Counted from the stretch's first letter, positions 17,551-27,400 are shown. The stretch: DNA of 64,000 bases from PFJX01 sp044227325 (GCA_044227325.1 JBGAFI010000002.1:370517-434516), one strand, 5' to 3'. The notes: generated by a model from the sequence alone, not told the origin. Numbers and translations: made by a program.

Positions 17551-18939
17551 TTGAAGATAACGAGAATGGCCCGCGCCGGTGTCGCGCGGGTCCAACCGCT
17601 GCTGTTGGCGATGTTGCTCGCTCCCTTGTGCTGCCCGCCCGCCCTGGCCCAGACCGAGCCGGCCAAGCGCGCCAAGGTCGCGGTCAAGGCGCCTTCATCC
17701 CTGGCGGTCCGCAAGAAGGTCATCGCCTTGATGAACGCCGGCAGTTTCGCCGAGGCCTACGCCCAGCTCACCGCCGCCCAGGCGGATTTCCCGGACGACA
17801 TGGACCTGCGCTTCCTGATCGGCCAGTGCGCCTTGGAGCTCAACAAGCCCGAGGAGGCGACGGTCCAGTTCGATGCCATGCTGGCGGTGAATCCCAATCT
17901 GCCCCGGGTGCGTCTGGAACTGGCCCGGGCCTATACCATGACGCGCAAGTTCGAGCTCGCGCGGGATCAATTCAGCCAGGTCATCGCCACCAACCCGCCC
18001 CCCGCGGTGGGCGACAACATCCAGAAATTCCTCGACATGATCGAGGCTCAGCGGCCCTGGCACGCGCGCATTTCCCTGTCCCACCTGTGGGACTCCAACG
18101 TGAACACCGGGCCGGGCAGCGCCTCGGTATTGGGTACCAACGTCACCAACCAGACCATCACCGGACGTTCCGACGATGCCTGGAATCTGGTGGGTTCCCT
18201 GAACCACGTCCATGTGGTGGACAAGCGCCTGGCCTGGCAATCGGACGTCAGCGTGAATTTCCTGGATTACAGCGAGGAGAACGCGAGCGATCTGGCCATG
18301 TTGTCCCTTTCCACCGGCCCGACCTGGCGTCTCGACAAATATGTTGTCTCCGTGCCCCTGATCCACGACCGCATCAACGTGGGCCACGATCCCTACAACG
18401 TGTCCACCGGTCTGGCGCCCCAGTTGCAATATGCGTTGGACGAAAACACCCAGCTCAACGGCGGCTTCACCGTGGCCTGGCGCGAGCACGACCAGGCCGC
18501 CGCGCAAGGCCGCGATGGGCAGGTCTACGGCTTGAGCGGCGGCGCCCGCATCCGGGTGGGGGAAGCCGGCCAGTTGATGCCCTCGCTGCGCCTGGGGCGC
18601 GAGGAGACCAAACAGGCCTATTTCGACAACGATTCGGTGGCGGTGAGCGTGGGGTATCTGGTGAGTCTGCCCAAGGGCTACACCCTGTTCGTGCAGCCTT
18701 CGGTCAGCCGCATCGCCTACGATGCGGCCGATCCTCTGGTGGCGATCTTGCCTTGTTCAGGCTGCGGCGACACCCGGCGCGACTGGCTTTACCAGTTCAC
18801 CGTCAACCTGTCGCGGCCCTTCGGCAAGTCCGGCCTGTCCGCCGCGCTGGGCTACACCTACACCCGCAACGACTCCAACGTGAGCTTGAGCGACTACTCG
18901 CGCAATCAGATCACGGCCATGCTGACCTGGATCTTCTAG
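17551..18939 (+). CDS. Slam-type outer-membrane translocator (type XI secretion)
   Basis: A 462-residue protein with a signal peptide (cleavage near ALAQ), an N-terminal periplasmic TPR domain (about 45-165, for example FAEAYAQLTAAQADFPDDMD) and a C-terminal beta-barrel (about 170-462) ending in Phe, as expected of outer-membrane proteins. The junction sequence ARISLSHLWDSNVNTGPGS is characteristic of surface lipoprotein assembly modulators (Slam, DUF560), which move TbpB, LbpB and fHbp-type substrates to the cell surface. The TTG at 17,551 is chosen over ATG at 17,566 because the ribosome-binding site AGGAAGGAA (17,537-17,545) fits it. The gene lies 20 bp after the giant barrel cargo, the usual Slam-cargo arrangement. 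Confidence 0.85.
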   Translation: MKITRMARAGVARVQPLLLAMLLAPLCCPPALAQTEPAKRAKVAVKAPSSLAVRKKVIALMNAGSFAEAYAQLTAAQADFPDDMDLRFLIGQCALELNKPEEATVQFDAMLAVNPNLPRVRLELARAYTMTRKFELARDQFSQVIATNPPPAVGDNIQKFLDMIEAQRPWHARISLSHLWDSNVNTGPGSASVLGTNVTNQTITGRSDDAWNLVGSLNHVHVVDKRLAWQSDVSVNFLDYSEENASDLAMLSLSTGPTWRLDKYVVSVPLIHDRINVGHDPYNVSTGLAPQLQYALDENTQLNGGFTVAWREHDQAAAQGRDGQVYGLSGGARIRVGEAGQLMPSLRLGREETKQAYFDNDSVAVSVGYLVSLPKGYTLFVQPSVSRIAYDAADPLVAILPCSGCGDTRRDWLYQFTVNLSRPFGKSGLSAALGYTYTRNDSNVSLSDYSRNQITAMLTWIF

Positions 18940-19010
18940 GGAAGGCTGGTCTATCCGGCCATCGCGTGGCGGCGCGGCGATCCATGGCCTGTGGATTCCG
19001 CATGTCTTCT

Positions 19011-19039
19011 GGATTGCCGCGCTTCGCTCGCAATGACGG
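19011..19039. repeat. REP-like intergenic palindromic element
   Basis: The segment starts GGATTGCCGCGCTTCGCTCG and ends CAATGACGG. It has ATTGC...GCAAT ends and resembles the dispersed 'CGTCATTGCGAGCGAAGC' elements seen in many bacterial genomes. It lies between the convergent Slam and ppk genes. Copy number in the genome would confirm it. Confidence 0.5.
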
Positions 19040-19069
19040 CATTCAAAAAGTCAGCGTCCCTCCAGGCCG

Positions 19070-21136
19070 TCAGGACTTCGCCGCGAGGAGGTTGAGCAGG
19101 AAGGCCTGGGCCTCGAAGCCCCGGCCGCGCCGGGCGCGGCGCTTGTAGGTGCCGTCCGGCTGCATTTCCCAGGCCTTGGTGTTGTCCTTGAGATAGGGCT
19201 TGATGCCCTCGTTGATGACCCGCTTCTTCAGCTTCGCGTCGAGGATCGGGAAGCCGGTCTCGATGCGGCGGAAGAAGTTGCGGTCCATCCAGTCGGCGCT
19301 GGCCAGATACACGGTCTCCTCGCCGCCGTTCCAGAAGTAGAACACCCGGTGGTGTTCGAGGAAGCGGCCCAGGATGGAGCGCACCCGGATGTTCTCCGAT
19401 ACGCCAGGGATGCCCGGCCGCAGGGCGCACACCGCGCGGATCACCAGGTCGACCTGGACGCCGGCTTGGGAGGCCTCGTACAGGGCGGCGATGACCCGGG
19501 GTTCCAGCAGGGCGTTCATCTTGCCGACGATCAGGGCCTTCTCGCCGTTGCGGGCTTTTTCCGTTTCGTTGCGGATGGCCTGGATGATGCGCGAGTGCAT
19601 GGTGAAGGGGGATTGCCACAAGTAGGTGTGCTCCCCCGCGTCGCCCAGGCCGGTGATCTGCTGGAACACGTCGTTCACGTCCTGGCACAGTTCCACGTTG
19701 CAGGTGAGCAGGCCGAAATCGGTGTAGAGCCGGGCGGTGCGGGCGTGGTAGTTGCCGGTGCCCAGGTGGCAGTAGCGCTTGAGCTTGCCGCCCTCCCGAC
19801 GCACCACCATGGCCATCTTCGCGTGGGTCTTGTGGCCCACCACGCCGTACACCACATGGGCGCCGGCCGCTTCCAACTGCTCGGCCCAGTTGATGTTGGC
19901 CTCCTCGTCGAAGCGGGCCAGCAGTTCCACCACGGCGGTGACTTCCTTGCCGCGCTGGGCCGCGGCGATCAGGTGGCGCATGAGTTCGGAATCGGTGCCG
20001 GTGCGGTAGACCGTCTGCTTGATGGCCAGCACGTCCGGATCCTCGGCGGCCTGGCGGACGAAATCGATGACCGGCTGGAACGACTGGAACGGGTGGTGCA
20101 GCAGGATGTCGCCGGCGGTGATGGCCTTGAACATGTCGTCCTGCTTGACCAACTGGGCCGGCATGCCCGCCGAGAAGGGCGGGAACTTCAGGTCGGGCCG
20201 CTCCACCCGGTCCGGCACGTTCATCAGGCGCACCAGGTTGACCGGGCCGCGCACCTGGAACAGGTCCGCCCGGGTCAGATGGAATTGCTTGAGCAGGAAA
20301 TCGGTCATTTCCTCCGAGCAGTTGTCCGCCACCTCCAGGCGCACCGCGTCGCCGAAATGGCGGTGGGGCAGCTCGCCCTGGAGCAGCTCGCGCAAGTTCT
20401 TGTTTTCCTCGTCGTCGATGAACAGGTCCGAGTTGCGGGTGGCGCGGAACTGATAGCAGCCCTGCACTTCCATGCCGGCGAACAGCGCGCCCACGTGGGC
20501 ATGCAGGATGGAGGACAGGAACACGAAACCGTATTCGCAGCCGGCGATTTCCCGGGGCAGTTGGATGACCCGGGGCAGGGAACGGGGCGCCTGCACCACG
20601 GCCTTGCCGGAACTGCGTCCGAAGGCGTCCTTGCCGGCCAGTTCCACGGCGAAGTTGAGGCTCTTGTTGAGCACGTTGGGGAAGGGGTGGGCCGGGTCCA
20701 GGCCGATGGGCGTCAGCACCGGCATCAAATCGTTGAAGAAGAACTCGCGTATCCATTCCGCCTGCTCGGCGCTCCAGTGGGTGCGGCGATGGAAGCGGAT
20801 GCCCTCGGCGGCCAGGGCCGGCAGCACTTCCTCGTTCAGCACGTCGTACTGGCGCGCCACCATGGCATGGGCAATCTTCGCGACTTCCTTGTAGACCTGC
20901 TTCGCGGTCAGGCCATCCACCCCCACGTGCTCCGGATTGAGCCGGATCTGTTCCTTGAGGCCGGCGACCCGGATCTCGAAGAACTCGTCCATGTTGCTGG
21001 AGGTGATGCACAGAAAGCGCAGCCGCTCCAGCACGGGCGTGGCGGGATCCTCGGCCTGGGCCAGCACGCGGCGGTTGAATTCCAGGATGCCCAGTTCGCG
21101 GTTGATGAGGTATTCGCTCGGAGGAGTTTGGCTCAT
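19070..21136 (-). CDS. ppk1: polyphosphate kinase 1
   Basis: A 688-residue PPK1, which polymerises the gamma-phosphate of ATP into polyphosphate. The N-terminal domain begins YLINRELGILEFNRRVL. The two phospholipase D-like catalytic domains carry HKTHAKMAMV, containing the His expected to be phosphorylated, followed by CHLGTGNYHARTARLYTD, and later SILGRFLEHHRVFYF and SADWMDRNFFRRIE. Its length matches the family. It is divergent from the CYTH-CHAD gene across a 129-bp spacer and convergent with the Slam gene. With ppx at 8.4 kb it completes a synthesis and breakdown pair for polyphosphate. Confidence 0.96.
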   Translation of the reverse strand: MSQTPPSEYLINRELGILEFNRRVLAQAEDPATPVLERLRFLCITSSNMDEFFEIRVAGLKEQIRLNPEHVGVDGLTAKQVYKEVAKIAHAMVARQYDVLNEEVLPALAAEGIRFHRRTHWSAEQAEWIREFFFNDLMPVLTPIGLDPAHPFPNVLNKSLNFAVELAGKDAFGRSSGKAVVQAPRSLPRVIQLPREIAGCEYGFVFLSSILHAHVGALFAGMEVQGCYQFRATRNSDLFIDDEENKNLRELLQGELPHRHFGDAVRLEVADNCSEEMTDFLLKQFHLTRADLFQVRGPVNLVRLMNVPDRVERPDLKFPPFSAGMPAQLVKQDDMFKAITAGDILLHHPFQSFQPVIDFVRQAAEDPDVLAIKQTVYRTGTDSELMRHLIAAAQRGKEVTAVVELLARFDEEANINWAEQLEAAGAHVVYGVVGHKTHAKMAMVVRREGGKLKRYCHLGTGNYHARTARLYTDFGLLTCNVELCQDVNDVFQQITGLGDAGEHTYLWQSPFTMHSRIIQAIRNETEKARNGEKALIVGKMNALLEPRVIAALYEASQAGVQVDLVIRAVCALRPGIPGVSENIRVRSILGRFLEHHRVFYFWNGGEETVYLASADWMDRNFFRRIETGFPILDAKLKKRVINEGIKPYLKDNTKAWEMQPDGTYKRRARRGRGFEAQAFLLNLLAAKS

Positions 21137-21265
21137 GGTGGCGGAAGATCGGGGTTGGTGTGTGCGGGGTTGGTGTGTGTGGAGGCCGCTGTAACCTGGA
21201 CGGCAACGTGGGATGCTACCCTCAAAGCCTACCCGCCTTCTATCTCGGACAGGTTACCGACCTCC
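21137..21265. promoter_or_regulatory. divergent promoter region ppk1 / CYTH-CHAD
   Basis: A 129-bp spacer between two divergently read genes, so it must hold both promoters. It contains GTGTGTG tracts and a CTGTAACCTGGACGG stretch that vaguely resembles half of a Pho box, but the match is too weak to claim PhoB control. Confidence 0.45.
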
Positions 21266-22735
21266 ATGGAAATCGAACTCAAGCTCGCCCTGGATGCCCG
21301 ACATGCGTCGCGCGTGCGCAAGCACCCGCTGCTGGCCGGCCTGAAACCCCAGCGGCGCAAGCTGCACAGCATCTATTTCGATACCCCGGATTACGACCTG
21401 ATGCGCCGCGCCATCGCCTTCCGGCTGCGGCGCGTGGGCTACCACTGGGTGCAGACGCTGAAGGCGGAATCCCGCGCGGTCGGCGCCCTGTCCAGCCGGC
21501 CGGAATGGGAAATGGCGGTCGCCGGCAGCGAGCCGGATTTCGCCGTCATGCCGCGCGAGGCCATGGACTTGCTGGCGGGCATCGATCTGGACCGCCTGGC
21601 GCCGGCCTTCGTCACCGAATTCCAGCGCACCACCTGGCTGGTCGAATCCGGCGGCAGCGTCGCCGAACTCGCCCTGGACCTCGGTGAAATCCGCGCCGGG
21701 GAAGCCGTCCAGGCGATTTCCGAAGTGGAGATCGAACTCAAGTCCGGATCGCCCGAGGCCTTGTTCGGCCTGGCCCGGGCGCTGTTGGAGGCGGTTCCCC
21801 TGCGCGTCGAGCCGCGCAGCAAGGCGGAACGCGGCTATCTGCTGGGCGAGGCGATCTCGCCCGCGCCGGTGCGCGCCGCGCGGCCGGACATCCGGCGCGA
21901 CCAGGCGGCCACCGATGCCTGGGTGGGCGTGACGCGGGCGGCCTTGGTGCAACTGGTGGCCAACGTGCCGGGCTTCCTGGAGCGCGCGGAGGACATCGAA
22001 TACCTGCATCAGCTTCGCATCGCCCTGCGCCGCCTGCGCGCGGCGGTCGGCCTCGGCAAGAGCCTGGGCATTCCCCGCCCCGCCTGGACCCAGCCCCTGG
22101 CGGAAATCATGCGCGGCCTCAATCCGGCGCGGGACTGGGACGTGTTCCTGCACGAAACCCTGCCTTCCGTGCAGACCGTGCTGGGCGACGCCCCGGTCGG
22201 CGAGGAACTGCTCAACCGCGCCCGGCAGAGCACGCTCCAGGCCCGGCAAAACGCCCAGAACCTGGTCGCGTCGCAGGAATTCACCCGCCTGGTGCTGGAT
22301 ATCGGCGAGACCCTGCACCAGTCCCACGGCGACGGCATCAGCGCGGACGACTGGGCGGCATGCCTGCTGGACGACCGCTGGAAGAAGCTGCGCGGGCTAT
22401 GCCGCAAGCTGAGCGGGCTGGGCCCGGGCGGGCGCCATGAAGTCCGCATCGCCGCGAAGAAGTTGCGTTACGCGGCGGATGCCCTGGCTGGGATGTACGG
22501 AAAACGCGGCAAGAGTTTCATCAAGCGCCTGGCCGAATTGCAGGACAGCCTGGGCAGCGCCAACGATGCCTATGTCGCCACCCAGTTGCTCGACGATCTG
22601 CGCCACAAGAACATGGCGCTGGCCTACGACGCCGGCCGCATTTGCGGCGTCATGACCGAGCGGGTCACCCACCACGGCATCGCCTCCGATTCGGTCTGGC
22701 GGCGCATGGCGAAGGCGCGCGCGTTCTGGCGTTAG
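21266..22735 (+). CDS. CYTH-CHAD protein (inorganic triphosphatase, polyphosphate-binding)
   Basis: A 489-residue two-domain protein. The N-terminal CYTH domain (about 1-200) opens with the signature EIELKL and carries Lys/Arg/Glu residues of the triphosphate tunnel (FRLRRVGYHWVQTLKAE; EVEIELKSG). The C-terminal CHAD domain (about 215-489) is a His-rich helical bundle (YLHQLRIALRRLRAAVGLGK; HEVRIAAKKLRYAADAL) known to bind polyphosphate. The YgiF-like combination hydrolyses inorganic triphosphate. Placement opposite ppk1 supports a polyphosphate role. ATG 21,266 is chosen because the ExExK motif must be at the N-terminus; the frame stays open far upstream, but that is antisense to ppk1. Its end overlaps the nnrD end by 4 bp. 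Confidence 0.9.
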   Translation: MEIELKLALDARHASRVRKHPLLAGLKPQRRKLHSIYFDTPDYDLMRRAIAFRLRRVGYHWVQTLKAESRAVGALSSRPEWEMAVAGSEPDFAVMPREAMDLLAGIDLDRLAPAFVTEFQRTTWLVESGGSVAELALDLGEIRAGEAVQAISEVEIELKSGSPEALFGLARALLEAVPLRVEPRSKAERGYLLGEAISPAPVRAARPDIRRDQAATDAWVGVTRAALVQLVANVPGFLERAEDIEYLHQLRIALRRLRAAVGLGKSLGIPRPAWTQPLAEIMRGLNPARDWDVFLHETLPSVQTVLGDAPVGEELLNRARQSTLQARQNAQNLVASQEFTRLVLDIGETLHQSHGDGISADDWAACLLDDRWKKLRGLCRKLSGLGPGGRHEVRIAAKKLRYAADALAGMYGKRGKSFIKRLAELQDSLGSANDAYVATQLLDDLRHKNMALAYDAGRICGVMTERVTHHGIASDSVWRRMAKARAFWR

Positions 22736-23574
22736 CTTGAGACCAGATCGCGGTTGAGCAATCGGCGCGCGACGGCGACCAGTTCCGAAGCCGCCAGGCC
22801 GACCGGACCGACGCCGGACGCGACCACCGCGTCGCCCGTCGCGCCGTGCAGCCAGACACCCGCCAGCGCCGCCTGTTCCGGGGACATGCCCTGGACCAAC
22901 AGGGCGGCGATGATGCCGGACAGCACATCGCCCAGGCCCGGCGCGGCCATGCCGGGATTGCCCGTCGTGTTGCGCCAGGGCGAACCGCCCGGATGCCGCA
23001 CCAGGGTGCCGCTGCCCTTCAGCACCACCGTCGCGCCGGTGAGTTCCAGCAGCCGTTCCACGGCCAGTTCCCGGTGCGCCTGCACCCAATCCGTCGGCTC
23101 GGCCAGCAGGCGGCCGGCCTCGCCGGGATGGGGCGTGATCAGGGTGGCGGCGGCGCGGGCGCGGATCAGCGCGAGCAGGTCCGCCTCTCCGGCGAGGTGG
23201 TTCAAGGCGTCCGCGTCCAGGAGCAGGGCATGGTCCAGGGGCAGGGCGGCCTGCAGCCATTCCCGCGCGGCGGAAGAGCCGCCCAGTCCCGGCCCCGCGA
23301 CCAGGCAGGCGGGCTTCGGCAGATGCAGCAGCCGGTCGGGTGTGCCGATCATCAATTCCGGCGCCAGGGGGTCGACGGCGATGCGCTCGTCCAGCACGCC
23401 CAGGTAGACCCGGCCCGCGCCGCAAGCCAGGGCCGCGCGTCCCGCGAGCAAGGCGGCGCCGCCCATGCCGGGCGCGCCGCCCAGGATTCCCACCGCGCCG
23501 AAATCGCCTTTGTGGCTGTCCCGGGCGCGTTGCCCAAGCAGGGCGGGGAGGGTGTTCAAGCCTATGTCCAGCAT
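22732..23574 (-). CDS. nnrD: ADP-dependent NAD(P)H-hydrate dehydratase
   Basis: A 280-residue ribokinase-fold enzyme that repairs hydrated NAD(P)H using ADP. Motifs: KGDFGAVGILGGAPGMGGA near residue 22, LVAGPGLGG near residue 91, TLITPHPGEAGRLL near residue 144 and the nucleotide-site motif AAPGLGDVLSGIIAALL near residue 210. In many bacteria this domain is fused to the epimerase (NnrE) domain; here only the dehydratase is present, so the epimerase must be elsewhere. It runs convergent to the CYTH-CHAD gene, overlapping it by 4 bp. Confidence 0.9.
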   Translation of the reverse strand: MLDIGLNTLPALLGQRARDSHKGDFGAVGILGGAPGMGGAALLAGRAALACGAGRVYLGVLDERIAVDPLAPELMIGTPDRLLHLPKPACLVAGPGLGGSSAAREWLQAALPLDHALLLDADALNHLAGEADLLALIRARAAATLITPHPGEAGRLLAEPTDWVQAHRELAVERLLELTGATVVLKGSGTLVRHPGGSPWRNTTGNPGMAAPGLGDVLSGIIAALLVQGMSPEQAALAGVWLHGATGDAVVASGVGPVGLAASELVAVARRLLNRDLVSS

Positions 23575-23634
23575 GGTTTTCTTTTCAAATCAATTGCCTA
23601 TAACGGCATTACAGCCCATCTGAAGGAGGATGTC

Positions 23635-23835
23635 ATGGAAACTCCAGTTACTCCCGCCGGCGGCAAGCTGTTGTCGTGCGATCTGGATGAAGCTTGTCCC
23701 ATCCTGGATTGCGATGCCGATCTGGACGAATACGCTTCCACCTTGCTGGAAACGGCGGACGGCGCGGACTTTGTCGCCCATTACTGCGGCTTGGAATATC
23801 TCGGCAAGTGGTCGCTTCCCGACAAGGAGGATTAA
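23635..23835 (+). CDS. small acidic Cys-containing protein, 66 aa
   Basis: A 66-residue protein starting ATG at 23,635 right behind a textbook ribosome-binding site (AAGGAGGA, 23,623-23,630). It is strongly acidic and carries four Cys (SCDLDEACPILDCDAD early, then HYCGLEYLG). No family was recognised. The Cys spacing could suit a metal or disulfide site, but this is a guess. It is read divergently from nnrD and a hairpin with a T-rich tail follows at 23,942, so it is probably transcribed on its own. Confidence 0.65.
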   Translation: METPVTPAGGKLLSCDLDEACPILDCDADLDEYASTLLETADGADFVAHYCGLEYLGKWSLPDKED

Positions 23836-23941
23836 TTAGGCCGGGAAGGGTCTGATAAGCAGGCGGTGCCTGTCAACCGACGGCAACATGGGAGCCATGT
23901 ATTACTACTAACGTACTAAAGTATTCATGGCGCGGGCCGTT

Positions 23942-23964
23942 AAGCCGGTTTCTTACCGGCTTTT
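23942..23964 (+). terminator. hairpin with T tail after the small protein gene
   Basis: A 7-bp stem (AAGCCGG at 23,942-23,948 with CCGGCTT at 23,956-23,962), 7-base loop, then TT and a T-rich stretch. It ends only 15 bp before the response-regulator start, so that gene's ribosome-binding region lies just past the terminator. Confidence 0.7.
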
Positions 23965-23979
23965 CGTTTGTTCGAACCC

Positions 23980-24369
23980 ATGGAAAATAAACCCCGAGTC
24001 CTGGTTGTGGATGACGATACCTTGATGCGGGAAGTGCTCAAGGCACTGTTGCGCGATGAAGGTTTCTCGGTGGCGGGCGAGGCGAAGGACGGCCAGAGCG
24101 CGCTGGCCCAGTTGGAACGCACCCAGCCGGACCTGATCTGCCTGGATGTGAACATGCCCGGCATGTCCGGCCTGGATGTGCTCAAGGCCATCAAGGCGAA
24201 GTGCAGGGACTGCCGCGTGGTCATGATCTCCGGCGATTCCAGCATGAGCACGGTGCGGGAAGCCGTGGGTTTCGGCGCGGTGGGGTTCATCGTCAAACCG
24301 TTCAAGGCGGGCCGCGTCGGCGCGGCCTTGCGCGCCGCCCTGAAGGCGCCGGTGGACATGTTCGGCTGA
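23980..24369 (+). CDS. single-domain CheY-like response regulator
   Basis: A 129-residue receiver domain with no output domain. Acidic pocket VVDDDT near residue 12, the phospho-acceptor Asp in LICLDVNMPGMSG near residue 54, the Ser/Thr in MISGDSS near residue 84 and the Lys in GFIVKPFKAGR near residue 107 are all present, so it should be phosphorylatable. The ATG at 23,980 is preferred to an upstream TTG (23,968). No kinase gene is adjacent; partner and output are unknown. purL starts 79 bp downstream. Confidence 0.85.
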   Translation: MENKPRVLVVDDDTLMREVLKALLRDEGFSVAGEAKDGQSALAQLERTQPDLICLDVNMPGMSGLDVLKAIKAKCRDCRVVMISGDSSMSTVREAVGFGAVGFIVKPFKAGRVGAALRAALKAPVDMFG

Positions 24370-24448
24370 TCCTCCGGCATGCGGGACATGATCGCCGCCT
24401 GATTAGGCTCTAAAATGCGCGGCTTCCCAACCCCTCTTGGGTAAGCCC

Positions 24449-27400
24449 ATGTCCCGTGTCATCCATCTGAAGGGCGGTCCCGCCCTTTCCGATTTCCGCA
24501 TCGAAAAACTGCTGGCCGGCCTGCGCGGCCTCGGCATCGCGGAGATTTCCGCGGATTTCCGCTATTTCGTGGAATTGGATGACGATCTCGCCGCGGCCGG
24601 CCTGGATTTCCTGGGCGAATTGCTGAACGCCGAACCGCACGATCCGGAAGCGGACGTGGTGCTGGTGGTGCCGCGCCTGGGCACGGTTTCCCCCTGGTCG
24701 TCCAAGGCCACCGACATCGCCGCGAACTGCGGATTGCATGGGGTCGCGCGCATCGAGCGCGGCATCTGTTGGCAACTGGCCGGCAGGAAGCGCCGCCGTC
24801 TGTCGCCCGAGACCGTCGCGGCGGCCTTGCCCCGGCTGCATGACCGCATGACGGAAAGCGTCCTGTTCGACGAAGCCGGCGCGGAACGTCTGTTCCACCA
24901 CGTCGAGCCGCCGCCGTTCCGCAGCGTGGACATCCTCAAGGGTGGCAAAAAGGCGCTGGAGAAGGCCAATACCGAGTTGGGTCTGGCCCTGTCGCCGGAC
25001 GAGATCGTCTATCTGGTGGACAACTTCAAGAAGGTGAAACGCAATCCCACCGACGTGGAGTTGATGATGTTCGCCCAGGCCAATTCGGAGCACTGCCGTC
25101 ACAAGATTTTCAACGCCGAGTGGGTGATAGACGGCAACAAGCAGGACGAATCCCTGTTCGGCATGATCCGCCACACCCACGCCGCGCGGCCGCAAGGCAC
25201 CCTGTCGGCCTATTCGGACAACGCCTCGGTCATCGAGGGCGCCACCATCGGCCGCTTCTACCCGGACCAGGACGGCGTCTACCGCTTCCACGCCGAGCCC
25301 ACCCATATCCTGATGAAGGTGGAGACCCACAACCATCCCACCGCGATTTCCCCCTTCCCCGGCGCCGCCACCGGTTCCGGTGGCGAAATCCGCGACGAGG
25401 GCGCGGTGGGCCAGGGTTCCAAGCCCAAGGCCGGTCTGTGCGGTTTCACCGTGTCCAACCTGAATATTCCCGGCTTCGAGCAGCCCTGGGAAAAAGACCA
25501 CGGCCGCCCGGGGCGCATCGTCTCCCCCTTGCAGATCATGCTGGAAGGCCCCATCGGCGCGGCCGCCTTCAATAATGAATTCGGCCGGCCCAACCTGACC
25601 GGCTATTTCCGCGCCTTCGAGATGGACACGCCGGATGGCCAGGTGCGCGGCTACCACAAGCCCATCATGCTGGCGGGCGGCGTCGGCAACATCCAGGAAC
25701 GCCATATCTTCAAGAAGAACTTCAAGGCCGGCGCGCTCCTGATCCAGCTGGGCGGTCCCGGCCTGCTCATCGGCCTGGGCGGCGGCGCCGCTTCCAGCAT
25801 GGGAGCGGGCAGCAACGCCGAGGCCCTGGACTTCGATTCGGTGCAGCGCGGCAATGCGGAAATCCAGAGGCGCGCCCAGGAAGTCATCGACCGCTGCTGG
25901 CAGATGGGCGAGGCCAACCCCATCCTGTCGGTCCACGACGTGGGCGCCGGCGGCCTTTCCAACGCCATGCCGGAACTGGCCCACGGCGCGGGCCTGGGCG
26001 CGAAGTTCGAGCTGCGCGATGTGCCCAGCCTGGAACCGGGCATGAGCCCCCGGGAAATCTGGTGCAACGAGGCCCAGGAGCGTTATGTGCTGGCCATCGC
26101 CGCGAAGGATCTGCCCGCGTTCCAGGCCATCTGCGAACGGGAGCGCTGTCCCTTCTCGGTGGTGGGCAAGGCGACCCGGGACGGCCATCTCACCGTGTCC
26201 GACCGCCACTTCAAGAACAATCCGGTGGACATGGACATGGCGGTCCTGCTCGGCAAGCCGCCGCGCATGACGCGCAAGGCGGCCCATGTCGCGCCCGTGC
26301 TGAAACCCTTCGCCGCGGAAGGATTGGATCTGGTGGAGGCGGCCTACCGGGTGCTGCGCCACCCCACCGTGGCCAGCAAGAGCTTCCTCATCACCATCGG
26401 CGACCGCACCGTCGGCGGCTTCACCGCCCGCGACCAGTTCGTCGGGCCCTGGCAGATGCCGGTGGCGGACGTGGCGGTCACCGCCATGGGCTACGACACG
26501 AACCTGGGCGAGGCCATGGCCATGGGTGAGCGCAGTCCCGTCGCCCTCATCGATCCCGCCGCCTCCGGCCGCATGGCGGTGGGCGAAGCGATCACCAACC
26601 TGGCGGCGGCGGCGGTGGACGACATCGCTGACATCCGCCTGTCCGCGAACTGGATGGCCGCCGCCGGCCATCCCGGCGAGGACGCCGCCCTGTTCGACAC
26701 GGTGCGGGCCGTGGGCAAGGAACTGTGCCCGGCGCTGGATATCAGCATTCCGGTGGGCAAGGACTCCATGTCCATGCGCACCCTGTGGGAAGAGGAAGGA
26801 AAAAACGGCGTCGAGCAGAAGGCCGTGGTCTCGCCCCTGTCCCTGATCATCACCGCCTTCGCGCCCAGTTCCGACGCGCGCCGCACGCTGACGCCGCAAT
26901 TGCGCACGGACATGGGCGAGACCGACCTGATCCTGTTCGACCTGGGCGGCGGCCAGAACCGCCTGGGCGGCAGCGTTCTCGGCCAGGTCTACGGCGAGCT
27001 GGGCGATGTCTGTCCGGATCTGCAAGAGCCGGCGCGGCTGAAGGCCTTCTTCGGCCTGATCCAGAAGCTGAACCGGGAAGGCAAGTTGCTCGCCTACCAC
27101 GACCGCGCCGACGGCGGCCTGTTCGCGACCCTGTGCGAAATGGCCTTCGCCGGCCGCTGCGGCGTCAACCTGGATGTGGACGAACTGCGCTATCACCGCA
27201 TTCACGACGACATCATGCTGGATGTGGAGGACGCCCCCGATCCCCACGAGCCCTACACCAGCCGCCTGTTCGGCATCCTGTTCAACGAGGAGCTGGGCGC
27301 GGTGGCGCAGGTGCGCCGCTCGGATACCGGCGCGGTCATGGAAGCCTGCCTGGAAGCCGGCTTGCGCGACGAGTTCTACATCGTCGGCACGACCAACAAG

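Noticed and set aside
21180..21215. Pho-box-like CTGTAACCTGG sequence
   Set aside because: Only part of one half-site matches; not enough to claim PhoB control.
19349..21265. Open frame running 639 codons upstream of the CYTH-CHAD start
   Set aside because: It is antisense to ppk1; the CYTH signature requires the start at 21,266.
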